64,000 nt of DNA from Nymphalis io. Its lineage: Eukaryota > Arthropoda > Insecta > Lepidoptera > Nymphalidae. The translations under genes were made by a program, and so were the position numbers. The stretch is taken from contig NC_065895.1 in assembly GCF_905147045.1 (NCBI RefSeq), forward strand, positions 1,927,001 through 1,991,000, in the 5' to 3' direction. This document shows, in pieces, positions 8,352-18,954 of this stretch; position 1 is the first letter of the stretch; every line of letters begins with the position of its first letter. The notes beneath the pieces are model-generated. The model was not told where the DNA came from. It saw nothing but the letters and a program-made list of their open reading frames with translations, and did no database searches.

Positions 8352-10564
8352 ATCATTATTAGAATTAAATATTACAAGCTTATATATTTGAAAGTATTTT
8401 ATCTGAATGCTCCACTGTCACAGATAAAAAGTAAAAAAGTATTTAAAAATTTCCATTTAATTAAATTGACTCTGAGAAAAAATTAATATCAGTATATTCG
8501 TTAACAACGAATACAAATGATTCATGTTCAATTTTTTTATATATTTATAGAGATCATATGTATGAAGTTGTGGAGAGAGAATTTATAGCGGAACAGAAAG
8601 CAGCAGCTAAAGAATTTGAAGAGAAGAAAATAGAGTTGAGGGAAAACTTGTTGAATGATTTTGAGGAGAAACGGAAATTGATTGAAAGTGAGAGACACAG
8701 TATGGAGCTAAACGGAGACTCAATAGAGGTGAGTTCATATATTTTTCATTTAATATCAAAGCCACTTGATAATTATATATATAATAGAGGATTTTATTGA
8801 TTTACAATTTCTCTGCAATGTATAAATAAATAAATTGCATATACTTGATGATGTCATTTCACTTGTAATGAGACAGTAATAAGTCTTTCCTGCTGACTTT
8901 TCTCGGTAAAAAATTATATTCAGAACTAAATGGCTGATTTACATTTAATTTTATCTTATATCAAAACAATTTAAATGTGCTTGTAAGAGTATACTTGAAA
9001 ATGTTCATTTAATTTGATTATGTTAACAAAATTGTTAACTATTTGTGAATAGAATTGAAATAAGTGAACCGTGAAACTTATTTTAACAACGACGAGCGCG
9101 ACATCGACGCCGACCTGCGCGCCAACTGCCGCGCCTCCCCGCCGCCGCGCCACCCGCCCCGCCCGCGCACTTTAACAATTAGCTACAAGTCATGCTATAT
9201 AGAGTGTGTAAAATTACGTTTATCGTAAATAGAATTGATATAGTTTAAGGATTTTTTTTGAAATGTACAGAAAAAGTTCCTCACAATCTAATGTCTTATA
9301 ACAAATGAGTATTAGTCACTATGGTTGATTATTAAGTTTTTTTTTAAGTATTTATAAATGTAACTCAATTATAAATTATTCACAGGTCAAGCCGCCAATG
9401 AAACGTATCCTTCGAAGGCGAGCCAACGAGCCGGCGCCGGCGCCCGAGAAGCGTCGCAAGCCGCTGGCCACCACGCTCACGTTCCAGCTGGACGAGCGCG
9501 ACATCGACGCCGACCTGCGCGCCATCTGCCGCGCCTCCCCGCCGCCGCGCCACCCGCCCGCGCACCTCGCGCAGCCCCGCAAACACCTCAACTCCAGCAG
9601 CTGTAAGTTTTATTTTCGAAATTATTAAGCGAGTCCGTCCCAGATGAAGGCGAAGAAAAAGTTAAGTTTCAACTTTGACCTGGAATTGATGAGAGGAAAA
9701 AATACAAATAAGAATGAGAAAAGTAAAGAATTAACAATTTCATATTACACTACTGTTAAGGAAGGGTTATTTACTGCATAAGTTGATATGGTTTGATACA
9801 TTTTGTTCCTTTTTAAACAATTATATTTATGTTAATAACCAGCCATATGTTTTCCGGCAGAGTAAACTATGATATGATAAGACACCTCATTTCAATCATG
9901 GGTGTCATACGATCCTTTTAATTTAAATATAATAAAATTTTAATTGACCATGAAGTCCCAGTACGCTCTCGTAACGTTGTTGTGCGCTGCAGGTGAGTCA
10001 CCGGCGCGCGAGGCGAGCGGCGCGGGCGGCGCGGGGGGCGGCGGTGCGAGCGAGGCGGACGCGCGCGTGGAGGACGGCAAGCTGCTGTACGAGCGGCGCT
10101 GGTTCCACCGCGGACAGAGCGTGTACGTGGAGGGGCGGGACCTGCCGCGCTTCCCCGCGCACATACACGCCATCACCGATGAGGCGGTATGGAATCGAAC
10201 CACTACGAAGATACCTTATTTAATTATTGCAGCAAAAACAGTAGCGTGATACTAGTTTGTTTATTAATTCTTTTTTTGAAAACATAAATCCACGAAAAAT
10301 AAATTATAAACAAAAAAGCCATAATGCTGTTTCATATTGTATAATTATAATTTTATATAAATTCTATAGTAATATGTATTGTATATTTTCTCTGATTAAT
10401 CAATCAGTACTAACACGGATTCCTTAAAAAAACGGTCCATTACGTTGCATTTTTTTTCTATTTTCTTACAGATATGGGTGAAGAAAACGAACTTAGAGAG
10501 AGTGAGGATATACGTGTCTCAGCTGACGCGCGGTAAAGTGACATTAAAGAGACGTGCATCGTAA
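6699..10564 (+). CDS. Sds3: Sds3/SUDS3-BRMS1L homologue, Sin3-HDAC complex subunit, seven exons
   Basis: Exons are 6699-6834, 7378-7441, 7708-7845, 8551-8728, 9386-9602, 9993-10186 and 10472-10564. All introns are GT-AG, and the phases join without error to give 339 residues. The protein has an acidic N-terminus (1-66), a coiled coil with the family signature EQMYQDKLVNLKKQLQQLEE (from about 66), then EREFIAEQKAAAKEFEEKK, a basic RILRRRANEPAPAPEKRRKP stretch, and a conserved C-terminus (VEDGKLLYERRWFHRGQS, then IWVKKTNLERVRIYVSQL). Human SUDS3 and BRMS1L align along the whole length; the family dimerises and scaffolds the Sin3/HDAC1 co-repressor. The exon 3 donor (CAA|GTTAGA) was chosen because it keeps the frame and the human spacing. 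The ATG at 6699 has A at -3; an in-frame ATG at 6672 has weak context. Exons 5 and 6 are strikingly GC-rich, and exon 6 carries an Ala/Gly run not in the human protein. Confidence 0.93.
8082..8182. repeat. 14-bp direct repeats flanking a 73-bp segment in Sds3 intron 3
   Basis: ACCAACCAACCTTA occurs exactly at 8082-8095 and again at 8169-8182. The segment between is less AT-rich than the intron around it. The arrangement resembles a target duplication around a small insertion, but no known element end was recognised. Confidence 0.5.
8321..8349. repeat. (TG)n microsatellite
   Basis: About 14 uninterrupted TG units follow a short TA run in Sds3 intron 3. This is a simple repeat and probably polymorphic. 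Confidence 0.9.
9082..9178 (+). pseudogene. Duplicated fragment of Sds3 exon 5 inside intron 4
   Basis: Positions 9091-9170 repeat 9491-9565 of exon 5 (the LDERDIDADLRA to HPP region). The offset is exactly 400 bases up to 9159; the differences are one substitution (9125 versus 9525) and a 5-base insertion near 9160. The GC-rich patch stands out in an AT-rich intron. It is flanked by TTTAACAA at 9082-9089 and 9171-9178, like the duplication left when a copied fragment is inserted at a staggered break. No splice sites frame it, so it is not expected to be an exon. The first base after the left repeat (9090) may also belong to the insert. Confidence 0.85.
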
Positions 10565-10872
10565 CTCAGTGCATAGTGAACGGTTCTGATCGTACGTGTG
10601 TTTGGTGAGTGACAGGTACATTGTTAGTACACGCGCTAGATTTAATATTAAGATGCATTTTACACGGTTGTACAGTGACAAGAATTTACCTCACAACGAT
10701 TAAAACGAAATCATATGACGGGGACATGTTGGAAAAATGAATTTGTAATATTTTATATGTTGTCATATAATCTGAACGAATTTTTAATTCTTTCTTATGT
10801 TTTCAATACATATTTTGTAATATTTGTTTATTGAATAGTAAAATTTATTAACATATTTCAGTTATCAGTAAC
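10565..10872 (+). other. Sds3 3' UTR start
   Basis: This AT-rich sequence follows the Sds3 stop codon. No clear AATAAA was found here before the LINE-C insertion begins. The 3' UTR may extend past that insertion; an AATAAA occurs near 12830 in TGTA-rich sequence. The true end cannot be decided by reading. Confidence 0.35.
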
Positions 10873-11161
10873 GCTCTGTTTTTTTTTTTATTTTTTTAAA
10901 GCTGGAAAAACTCATTACGCGTTTCCCCCATGGGAACAGTGGGGGGGGGGGTTTGTGGGGCTCGCCGGTGTCCAAGGAGCCGAGTGCGCCCCGAACATCG
11001 GAATACCCACTAAAAATCAGCGGTACCCTTTCCGTCTTAACGAGGAGCGCCACGGGATCGCTTTTGCAAGCTACCGTGGCGCTCTGACGGCCGGCCTGCC
11101 TATGGGCCTCCATTCATTAGGGAGGGTTCCCAGGGTACTGTGAATCCCTCTAGTCAGTAAC
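10873..11161 (-). mobile_element. LINE-C 3' end, 5'-truncated copy
   Basis: A poly(T) run on the plus strand near 10880 is followed by a GC-rich block. It shares long stretches with 21366-21600, for example CATTACGCGTTTCC, AGTGCGCCCCGAAC and GCGGTACCCTTTCC. Orientation is minus, with the poly(A) end at the left. Flanking sequences TCAGTAAC at 10865-10872 and 11154-11161 look like a diverged target duplication. The run of G at about 10941 is unusual. Confidence 0.75.
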
Positions 11162-11998
11162 ACCCTACCGAACATTGTCAACAACATATATATTGTACTC
11201 GACCTCTTAAATCAAAGCTCGAATAATTAAGCCGAAGTAATATTAGTAATATCTTTAGATCAAATACTCCTAACATTTTTTTTTAAATAAAAAGTCTCAA
11301 ATCTTTATTTTAAAAAAATATGCCACAGATTATATTATATGACACATGTACATATATAATTTTTTTAAAGTATTTTTTTTACAATATGTCTCCTATTATT
11401 TATTTTGGTAACTAAACACATTCGCGTATATAAGGTATTTTCTTTAATAAATTATGAATTATATATATTTATTCACTGACTATATAAGGTAAAGACACAT
11501 TTGTGCATATTATTTTTATTTTAGCATATACATTGAACAATGTACTAAATATTTGTGATGTATATGTAAATAGTATATAATATTCATAATGGAATATATA
11601 TTGTTTTATTTACACACGCAATATTATACATAGAAATATATATGATATGAATATACTAAATATTATTATTGTTATGAACTGTTCCGTTCTTACTTAAGTT
11701 ATATATAGAGGTATGCATGTACTCGTCATCACAATGAAAATTATTGTCTCGAATGATTAGTAATAATATGATAACACTTAAGATTTATTATATATTTTAA
11801 TAAAACAATTACTTGTATTAATTCACCAAAACATGATGATAAGATGTAACCTAGAGTTGATAAATTTATAAACCTTGTTTGTCTTGAAGATCGCTTGTGA
11901 GATTTAAATCCAGTATGGCCCAAGAACTTAATAAGCCATTTTTAGCTAGGCCTATAGTATTCTCTCAACGGACTTAATAATGTACATAAGGTATATAA
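11162..11998. other. AT-rich spacer, no gene seen
   Basis: No coding signal or recognisable element was seen. Poly(A)-like and TATA-like runs are frequent and uninformative here. Confidence 0.5.
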
Positions 11999-12140
11999 TA
12001 TCTTAGTTCCCAAGGTTGGTGGCGCATTGGTGATGTAAGCGATGGTTAACATTCCTTACATTGCCAATGTCTATGGGCGTTGTTGACCACATACCATCAG
12101 GTAGCCTATTTGCTCGTCCGCTTACCAATAATATTAAAAA
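11999..12140 (+). mobile_element. SINE-B, 3' portion
   Basis: This is the right half of SINE-B: TTCCCAAGGTTGGTGGCGCA, then CCAATGTCTATGGGCGTTG, a diverged ACCATCAGGT and GCTCGTCCGCTTACC, ending in an A-rich tail. The left half is missing, as expected for a 5'-truncated retrocopy. Confidence 0.85.
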
Positions 12141-13294
12141 AGAGAAAAGGAATACTGTCAGTGTTTATAAAAGCACTGTACATAGGTACAGTGTAGGTAT
12201 ATATAGATATATCTCGCTGTGAATATACAATGTGGACAATTTAATATATAAAAAGCATCTATTAAGTTGAGGATTCTGGGTATCGATATGGATTATATTC
12301 TTAAAATGTTGTAACAACTCTATATTATGTATTATCAACAGTTTTAGGTAGCAATAACTACTTTTATTGGGAATAAACTCAGTGATAGCGTTTAAGTAAA
12401 CGTTCGTTTTATTTTTGTAAGAACGTCATTGCTAATATTGATAATATGAAGTCCAAAATTAAGTATTTTATTATTGATTTATGTACAAATGAAATGTTAA
12501 CTTCTAACAATGAGTTCCATGTTTTTTTTTTCCATGTATGTTCCATGTAATTTTTAATTTAAATAACTCGCGTTTGTCGGGCTACTATCGCGCTTTTTTT
12601 TCATTCAATTATTAATTAATAAGCGTTAGGTTTTATGTTTAGATTTAAAATTGTGAGCGTTTTGGGCAACTGTGTCGCAATTTCAGTGTTTCAGTTACAT
12701 TATAAATATGTAATTTATGTACTTATTAAAATATGTATGTATATAGTGTTGTACACACTTGAGCTTAACACTAGATGTGATTGTTATGTGTCTTTACCCT
12801 AATTCACAGTATTTATTGTAAATATTGTAAATAAATATTGTAACATATCGATCAAGTGACGCGTACTGTACATGTTGTGAATTTGTATGGCGCCTTTATT
12901 TTTTATTATTAATTTTTGTGATTTAATTATTATGTGTAAATGAGTTGTGATTGTAAATATGAGATGATATGAATGTTTTTATTGTCTTAGATTATATTTG
13001 AGAACAAGGTCTTTTAATTATATGAATTACAACAGATATATTTGTGATTTTTATTTGAAATCAATAGATTATTTGCATCAAGACTTTTTTTTGGGTGAGT
13101 AATTAATCTGTCAAGCTAACTTGTGATTGTTATATCAATATAGAAGTTCTATTAATCACACAGGTAAAATAAATACAGATATACATAGGATATAAACATG
13201 GAGTGTAGTGCAAGAAGTATCTCATATGGGTTGCTACGACAGTTGCTTGTTACAATCGATAATATTACCGACGATATGATAATCAATCAATGTT
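12141..13294. other. AT-rich spacer, possibly distal Sds3 3' UTR
   Basis: No open frame or repeat was recognised. TGTA-rich sequence with AATAAA near 12830 could be a distal poly(A) site of Sds3, but nothing in the sequence proves it. Confidence 0.3.
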
Positions 13295-13390
13295 CCTCCT
13301 GACTGGCCTAGGCCAGTCTGGGTACGGGCCTCGGGGTTGCCCCCCCCTACCCGGGCTGCTCCTCCCCGACGGTTCTACCGTCGCGTCACT
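13295..13390. repeat. GC-rich island with two perfect hairpins
   Basis: GACTGGCCTAGGCCAGTC at 13301-13318 is an 18-base perfect palindrome. GACGGTTCTACCGTC at about 13369-13383 has 6-base arms around a 3-base loop. Between them are runs of C and G. The block is sharply bounded by AT-rich DNA, so it is probably the end of a transposon I do not recognise. Confidence 0.6.
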
Positions 13391-16300
13391 TAGTTCTGAC
13401 CCAAAGGGTCATTGTGACCCAGTGGCTATTTGTGATAATCGAAATGTATGAAGTAAGGGTTCCATAAATTGCCAGAATGGCGCTACTGTAGCTAGATGAT
13501 ATTATCCGAAAATAACATTTATGTAATTTGAAAATAGCGCCTTTTGAATTCGGATGGTTTTGTAATTCAGTTTTACTCTTGCGACTGTTAGCGCGTTCCT
13601 TCAAATTTCACCCTCTAGCTAGTTCCCTCTAGCTCCAGTGGCGCCGTCTAAATTTTATACATTTTGAGGGACACTTTATATACAAAGAATCTTCCCTTTA
13701 GGAACAATTCTACGAATTTATAACGGTTACGGTTGTAACAATTTTCATTTATTTTTATGTTATTTTTTAGGTCTTCGCTGGTGGTACATTCACAGTCAAG
13801 ATGCATTGTTTAAGGCTCAAACGACGGGATAGTCGGCCCAAATTATCTTAACGAGAGGCCTTTGATATCATATGACAAATACTCATTAATAATCCCGCCC
13901 CAATGAATATGTCGAAAAACTTACCATACCTAAACTCATGTTACGCCCTTAGTTCTGTTTTGAAATTTAAATTGAAAAACTTTCGAGGTATATAGGTACC
14001 TGTTCAATGTAAACAAAATCAGTTCACAATAAAGATTATCGTTACATTTACAGATAAAGAGTTTTAATTAGGCTAAATATTATACGACTTAAATACGAAG
14101 ACAATAATTTTTATCAGAGAACCGGTTAGTACAGTGGTCACTGCAGCTGGTTGGTATCATTTTCGTTTTATGAAGTGTCCCATTAAAAAAAGAATGCAGA
14201 ATATAATTTCGAAATAGATTTTAATTGTATACTTAATTTTATCACGAAATACTTGATGTAGCTTCACGATCTGTTTTGCGAACGACGAGTAAAGGAACCA
14301 CCCTGTTAGTTGCTTGAACATTTATCATGTATCTGGTTCCTTAACGTAGAGTTTCCTATAGTGGTGTACGAAGCGTTTATTTGTTTATTTATTTATTAGA
14401 GGCTATAAAGGACTATAAATCACAACACGAAATTTATATTGCTTTAGACTATACTGCGTTTTCTGAATGAGGAAATCAGAAATCATGTAACTTTGAACGT
14501 TGATTAAAAGCTTTATGGCACCGTATTAATTAGTCTTGTTGACATTTTAAAGCGTATTCGGCGCCGCTTAAGCGGTTTTGGTTAAATTGGCAAAAAATTG
14601 AAGACTGGTTTTGAGATTGTTAAGATAAAATTACTGTGGGATAAAAAAAATGGTACAAATTGTCGAGGAACGCACGTTCAAAGTTATTTTTTTGAATTTT
14701 ACGTAGCGCTTTTTTATCAACATGTGTAGCGAAGACAATAATCTATAAAAGGTAATTAGGCAGGTGTTATTATCCAATCAACATCTTTGGAGAATTCAAG
14801 CTAATATTTAAATATTAATGTTTCAATTTATGAGTATTTGTCAGTGTCAGAAAAATTATCGCGATATTTATACTTGTATGTAATTGTCATTAAATATTTT
14901 TGATTTGGGAGCCTATTCTAATCTCCTTAGTATTTTCTCGGCATTGTGCTATAAATATCTATTTCAGATATAACTGGTTATTAATTATTAATCATTGCAA
15001 CATTTGGTCTTAAAGCATAGTTCCTTCAATTCGCATATATCGTACTTATTACTTACTATCATATATTATTTAAAGGTCATCCTATTAATAAAACAACATC
15101 ATAATGTAACGTCGTAAACATATAAATTATTAAATGCCAATTAATCATCAAACGTCACAGATTTAGTCGACATTTAGACAGATAACACAATCCTCAAACA
15201 ATAATGGGTATGTACGAATATATTTCTGGTTGATTTTTATGACGATTGTAGTTTTTCGTCAATTCCGTTAGCTTCAATTATGTTTTAAAATATTGCGATT
15301 TTACCCTTAAATTAAGGGACAAATTATAAAGAGGCATCAAGGGTTGTCTTGTACGGACGAACTTTTTGCCGAGATGTGTAATGTGTCTTTAGTTCAGCAA
15401 TTTGAAATCAAATTGCACAGAAAATACTTTATATAACTCAAATTTACAATGAAAAGAAGGAAAGTAAAATTATGATAGACAAAAAAGAGAAACTAGATCA
15501 ATAGCTGGATGTCGAAGGGATGGCATGTGCAAGGAGGGAGTAGCCGAGGAATGACTAGAGAAAGAGATAAATGTGATGAGGTTGATAATGCTGATTATAC
15601 TGGCAAAATTTTTGACGTCAAGAAAAATAGCAAAGGAAATATTAAAGGCGCGGTATTCTATTCAATGTAACTAGCAGAACATGCATAATAAGTAAGCTAG
15701 TATGTAAATAATTTTCAATTTGTTCAGGGTTTTTCCAGATATCCAAGACAAAATCTTGCATACAAGTCATAAGTCTATTCTATTCAACGTAAAAATATAC
15801 AGCTTTTTGCCGAAAAATATTTTTTGCTAACTTTAATCCTTTCCAATTTTTAATATAATATATCCCGGATCGATTTTTGCTCGGTTAGGACTATATATAT
15901 ATATATATATATAGGCAGATAGTAGACTATGTTTATAGGCATTGTTAATAACACACATTAACATCTATTAACTGCCGTCATTTTATTCAAAAAAAATAAC
16001 GATTCGACATGTATAGGTATGCCATACTCTAGGTAGGTATATCGTATCGTATATATTGTTTGTTGTCTAAGAAATAACGAAAGTCAATTATCTAAATGAA
16101 AAATACAATTACATCAAGGAAATATATCTCTTTTAGAATGAACAGAAGATGATGATGTTACACCCATTTAAATTAGGTACGTACAATCAACCATGATTCA
16201 AATTTTAAAACGGAACACTCCAATACAATGTATGCGGTCGATGAATTAATGAATGGTAATATCAGTAACTGTCTATAAGACTAAATGGATATTTTTAGTG

Positions 16301-17075
16301 TAATAAAAATATTCCTAAAATTTTGAAAGAAATATCAACATAACTTCGTTCAAGAATTTTCTTGTTTTAGGTAAAAAAGACGAAGAAAACAATTCATCGA
16401 AACGCCTGACAATTACAATGATACCTAATGTATTAAATCACATTTAGAAAGACATTATAGAGTTGCTCGGCGACGCCCACGCAAGTTCAAATATATTCAA
16501 ATTATTCAATCATTATATCCGACATATTGTAACGTCGGTTTGAGCGTTGAAAAACAACATGGATATAGGTAGACAAGTACAATTATGCTATTGTAATGGT
16601 GTATCATCCAGATTAAAAGTTTAAAAGGTCTTTGTCCCAGAATTTAAAGCGCTCTTATTATTATATTCATTTAAAAACAGAAATTCATTTCAAATGAGTG
16701 CATTCTGAGACGTTATAAAGTGTTCACAGAGCACTGAGGTCTTGGACTGTTCTAATATGCTTTTTTTAAATACGTTCTATGTTCCAACCCGTTTCATAGA
16801 GCTGCTTGAAATTAGTCAAAAATTCTTATCTTTGTTTTCAAAGTCAATGTCGAAGTTACAAAAAACATTAAAAAAATATACATATTAATTATTATCGAGT
16901 AAATTCAGAATTAAATCGACAGACAATCGACAATTTTTCAATGTATGTGGATAAAAAGTTCTATTACATTACAAATCGATTGATATTAACACAACGCAAT
17001 AATACATCCGAAAGGGGAAGTAGCACGAAAGGGTTTTTTTTAAAGTGGTATCAAGAGGCAGTTCGTTCTTTCCGA
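13391..17075. other. AT-rich spacer, no gene seen
   Basis: No coding signal was found. Landmarks are a CRE-type palindrome TGACGTCA at 15613-15620 and a TA microsatellite near 15893-15913. The short frame at 13386-13604 has no family likeness. Confidence 0.5.
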
Positions 17076-17265
17076 CCGAAACCGAAACAGCCTGTGAATG
17101 TCCCACTGCTGGGCTAAAGGCCTCCTCTCCTCTTTTTGAGGAGAAGGTTTGGAGCTTATTCCACCACGCTGCTCCAATGCGGGTTGGTAGAATTCACATG
17201 TGGCAGAATTTCAGTGAAATTAGACACATGCAGGTTTCCTCACGATGTTTTTCTTTCATTGTGCA
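17076..17265 (-). mobile_element. SINE-A, truncated copy lacking the tRNA head
   Basis: Read on the plus strand it shows AGCCTGTGAATGTCCCACTG, then TTGAGGAGAAGGTTTGGAGC, TTCCACCACGCTGCTCCAAT and CAGAATTTCAGTGAAATTAG. This is the body of SINE-A in minus orientation. A CCGAAA-like simple repeat at the left edge is the SINE tail. The copy stops near 17265 before the tRNA-like head. Confidence 0.88.
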
Positions 17266-17402
17266 AAAGTGCATTAAATTAAATTTCTTATATTGTTAGA
17301 AACTCCCAACAGTAGTGTTTTCGTTAAATAATTATTAATTTTATAAATTATTTCTATTAATTCTATAAATAATTTATTTATATTTTAAAATCAATACTTA
17401 GT

Positions 17403-17555
17403 ATAGTTGAGTTCCAGTTTGAAGGGTGAGTTAGCCAGCGTGAGTGCAGGCACAAAAGACACACCTTGACGATCTAAGGGATTAATATTTCTAATAGCGC
17501 CAATATCTATGGGCGTTGGTGACTATATATTATTTAATATTTCATAAAAAAGAGG
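17403..17555 (+). mobile_element. SINE-B, degenerate middle and 3' part
   Basis: It keeps TTGAAGGGTGAGT, a GCCAG and AGGCACAA core and ATCTATGGGCGTTGGTGAC, then decays into a poly(A)-like end. Several internal blocks are missing compared with the copy at 20989. Confidence 0.7.
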
Positions 17556-17954
17556 CATGTCTTGAATGTGTGTTTATTAGACACATTTATAATCTCTACA
17601 ATTTTCCATTACTCGATACTTGGAGTATTAACACACTAAAGCACTCTATATGGCAATAAATAAACTTTAATCCACGGATTACGGAGTTTAGCGTGATTAA
17701 ATTAAACGAAAGCCTTATTTATATACTTTTATTGGGTGGCTTAACAACGTGTGACAACTGCTTAAATAATAAAACAAAAAAAAAAATGGTCTGTGCGGTT
17801 TCCCACACTATTAACGTCCCATTTGACAATGTTAAAGGCAATATACAGGCCGTTAATGCACCGGTGAAATTAAAAACTAGGTGTAATATTTTGTTTTTAG
17901 CGCGAACTATTTGGTTAAGCCAACTGTTTGATTTACCGAAGATTGCGCATTCCA
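17556..17954. other. AT-rich spacer, no gene seen
   Basis: Overlapping open frames on both strands cover 17693-17971, but neither resembles a known protein. The right end belongs to a degenerate SINE-A. Confidence 0.5.
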
Positions 17955-18055
17955 ACCCGGGCACCACTTAATTTTCACGTTCTTTATTTGTGTTTATAAT
18001 TCATCTCGAGCTTGGCGGTTTAAGACATAGTGAGGATAAATGTGTCAAATGAAAT
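17955..18055 (+). mobile_element. SINE-A, degenerate fragment
   Basis: AACCCGGGCACCACTTAATT followed by a diverged TATAATTCATCTCGAGCTTG matches the part of SINE-A just after its B box, in plus orientation. It is heavily mutated. Confidence 0.65.
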
Positions 18056-18439
18056 GATGAAGATCTCTTCTAAATTGATAACTATAATAGTTAAAAATTC
18101 AGCTTAAAGTGAGCGTTGCTTATCATTTAGCCAGGACGTTACATGTTTCATATAACTGTAATTAAGATAATTATGCTGAATGTTATAAAATAATATTATC
18201 AGATGCATGCAATTACACGTCAGATGTAGAAGAAACAACTTATGTACAAACATAGAAACAAATACGAGCCTTCCTTATAAAAATGTCTCAAGACATTAAA
18301 ATGTGAAATTACGACTAACGAGTATTTCTAAACATCGGAGCCATGATCAACGGATAGGTTTTTTACTAAATCTTCATTCATATTCCTGTTCTTAAAATAT
18401 GTAGGTATATGCTGTAGATGTTTATGATAATTGATTTAT

Positions 18440-18954
18440 TCAAATCGTGACGTCATCGTTTGATGAGTTTATTAGGATTCCATTCGTCACTAGGTTAATG
18501 GACTCGGTTCAAAAGAGCCGGGGCACAATCAAATAGTAAACATATAGCGAACGTTAAAAAACGGAGCGCGATGCCGAACTTCTAGCTAAGTGTGTACAGT
18601 TACTCACATCGATGGACAAAGTTAATTTATAAAGTCGATGTCCTGCCACTTTGTTAGCCAGTCTCGGATGTACCGCGACGCCATTCAAAACGCACCGAAC
18701 GTGGCCGCTCCCAAATAATTTGGATTAAATCCCGAATATTTTTCCAGTTCGCCATTGCTATTCGGCTCGCGTCCGGCGTCCTAGGCCGTTTGCGCGACAC
18801 GCCACTGACACATTTCTGCGGTTTCGCGCGCCTTTTGAATTTAGAACAGTTTTCGTTTTTCTTTCGATAAGGTGCTTTTAATATTGCCCAGACACGTGAA
18901 ATTCGGAAAATTGTACTGTGATTTTATATTGTTTAATTTTACGGATTTATAAAG
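18440..18954 (+). promoter_or_regulatory. CpG-rich promoter and 5' non-coding exon of a plus-strand gene
   Basis: This block is clearly richer in C, G and CpG than its surroundings. It holds a perfect CRE palindrome TGACGTCA at 18448-18455 and an E-box CACGTG at 18893-18898. It ends in a strong splice donor, AAAG|GTAAGT, with the exon boundary at 18954. The only ATGs seen open very short frames; the one at 18668 stops after 16 codons, as in a 5' UTR. I infer the promoter and first exon of a gene whose coding exons lie to the right, possibly beyond the window. Identity is unknown; no start site can be placed exactly. Confidence 0.55.

Noticed and set aside
9386..10249. Open frames over Sds3 exons 5 and 6 on both strands as separate genes
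   Set aside because: They are GC-rich shadows or intron read-through; the spliced frame with human homology explains the region.
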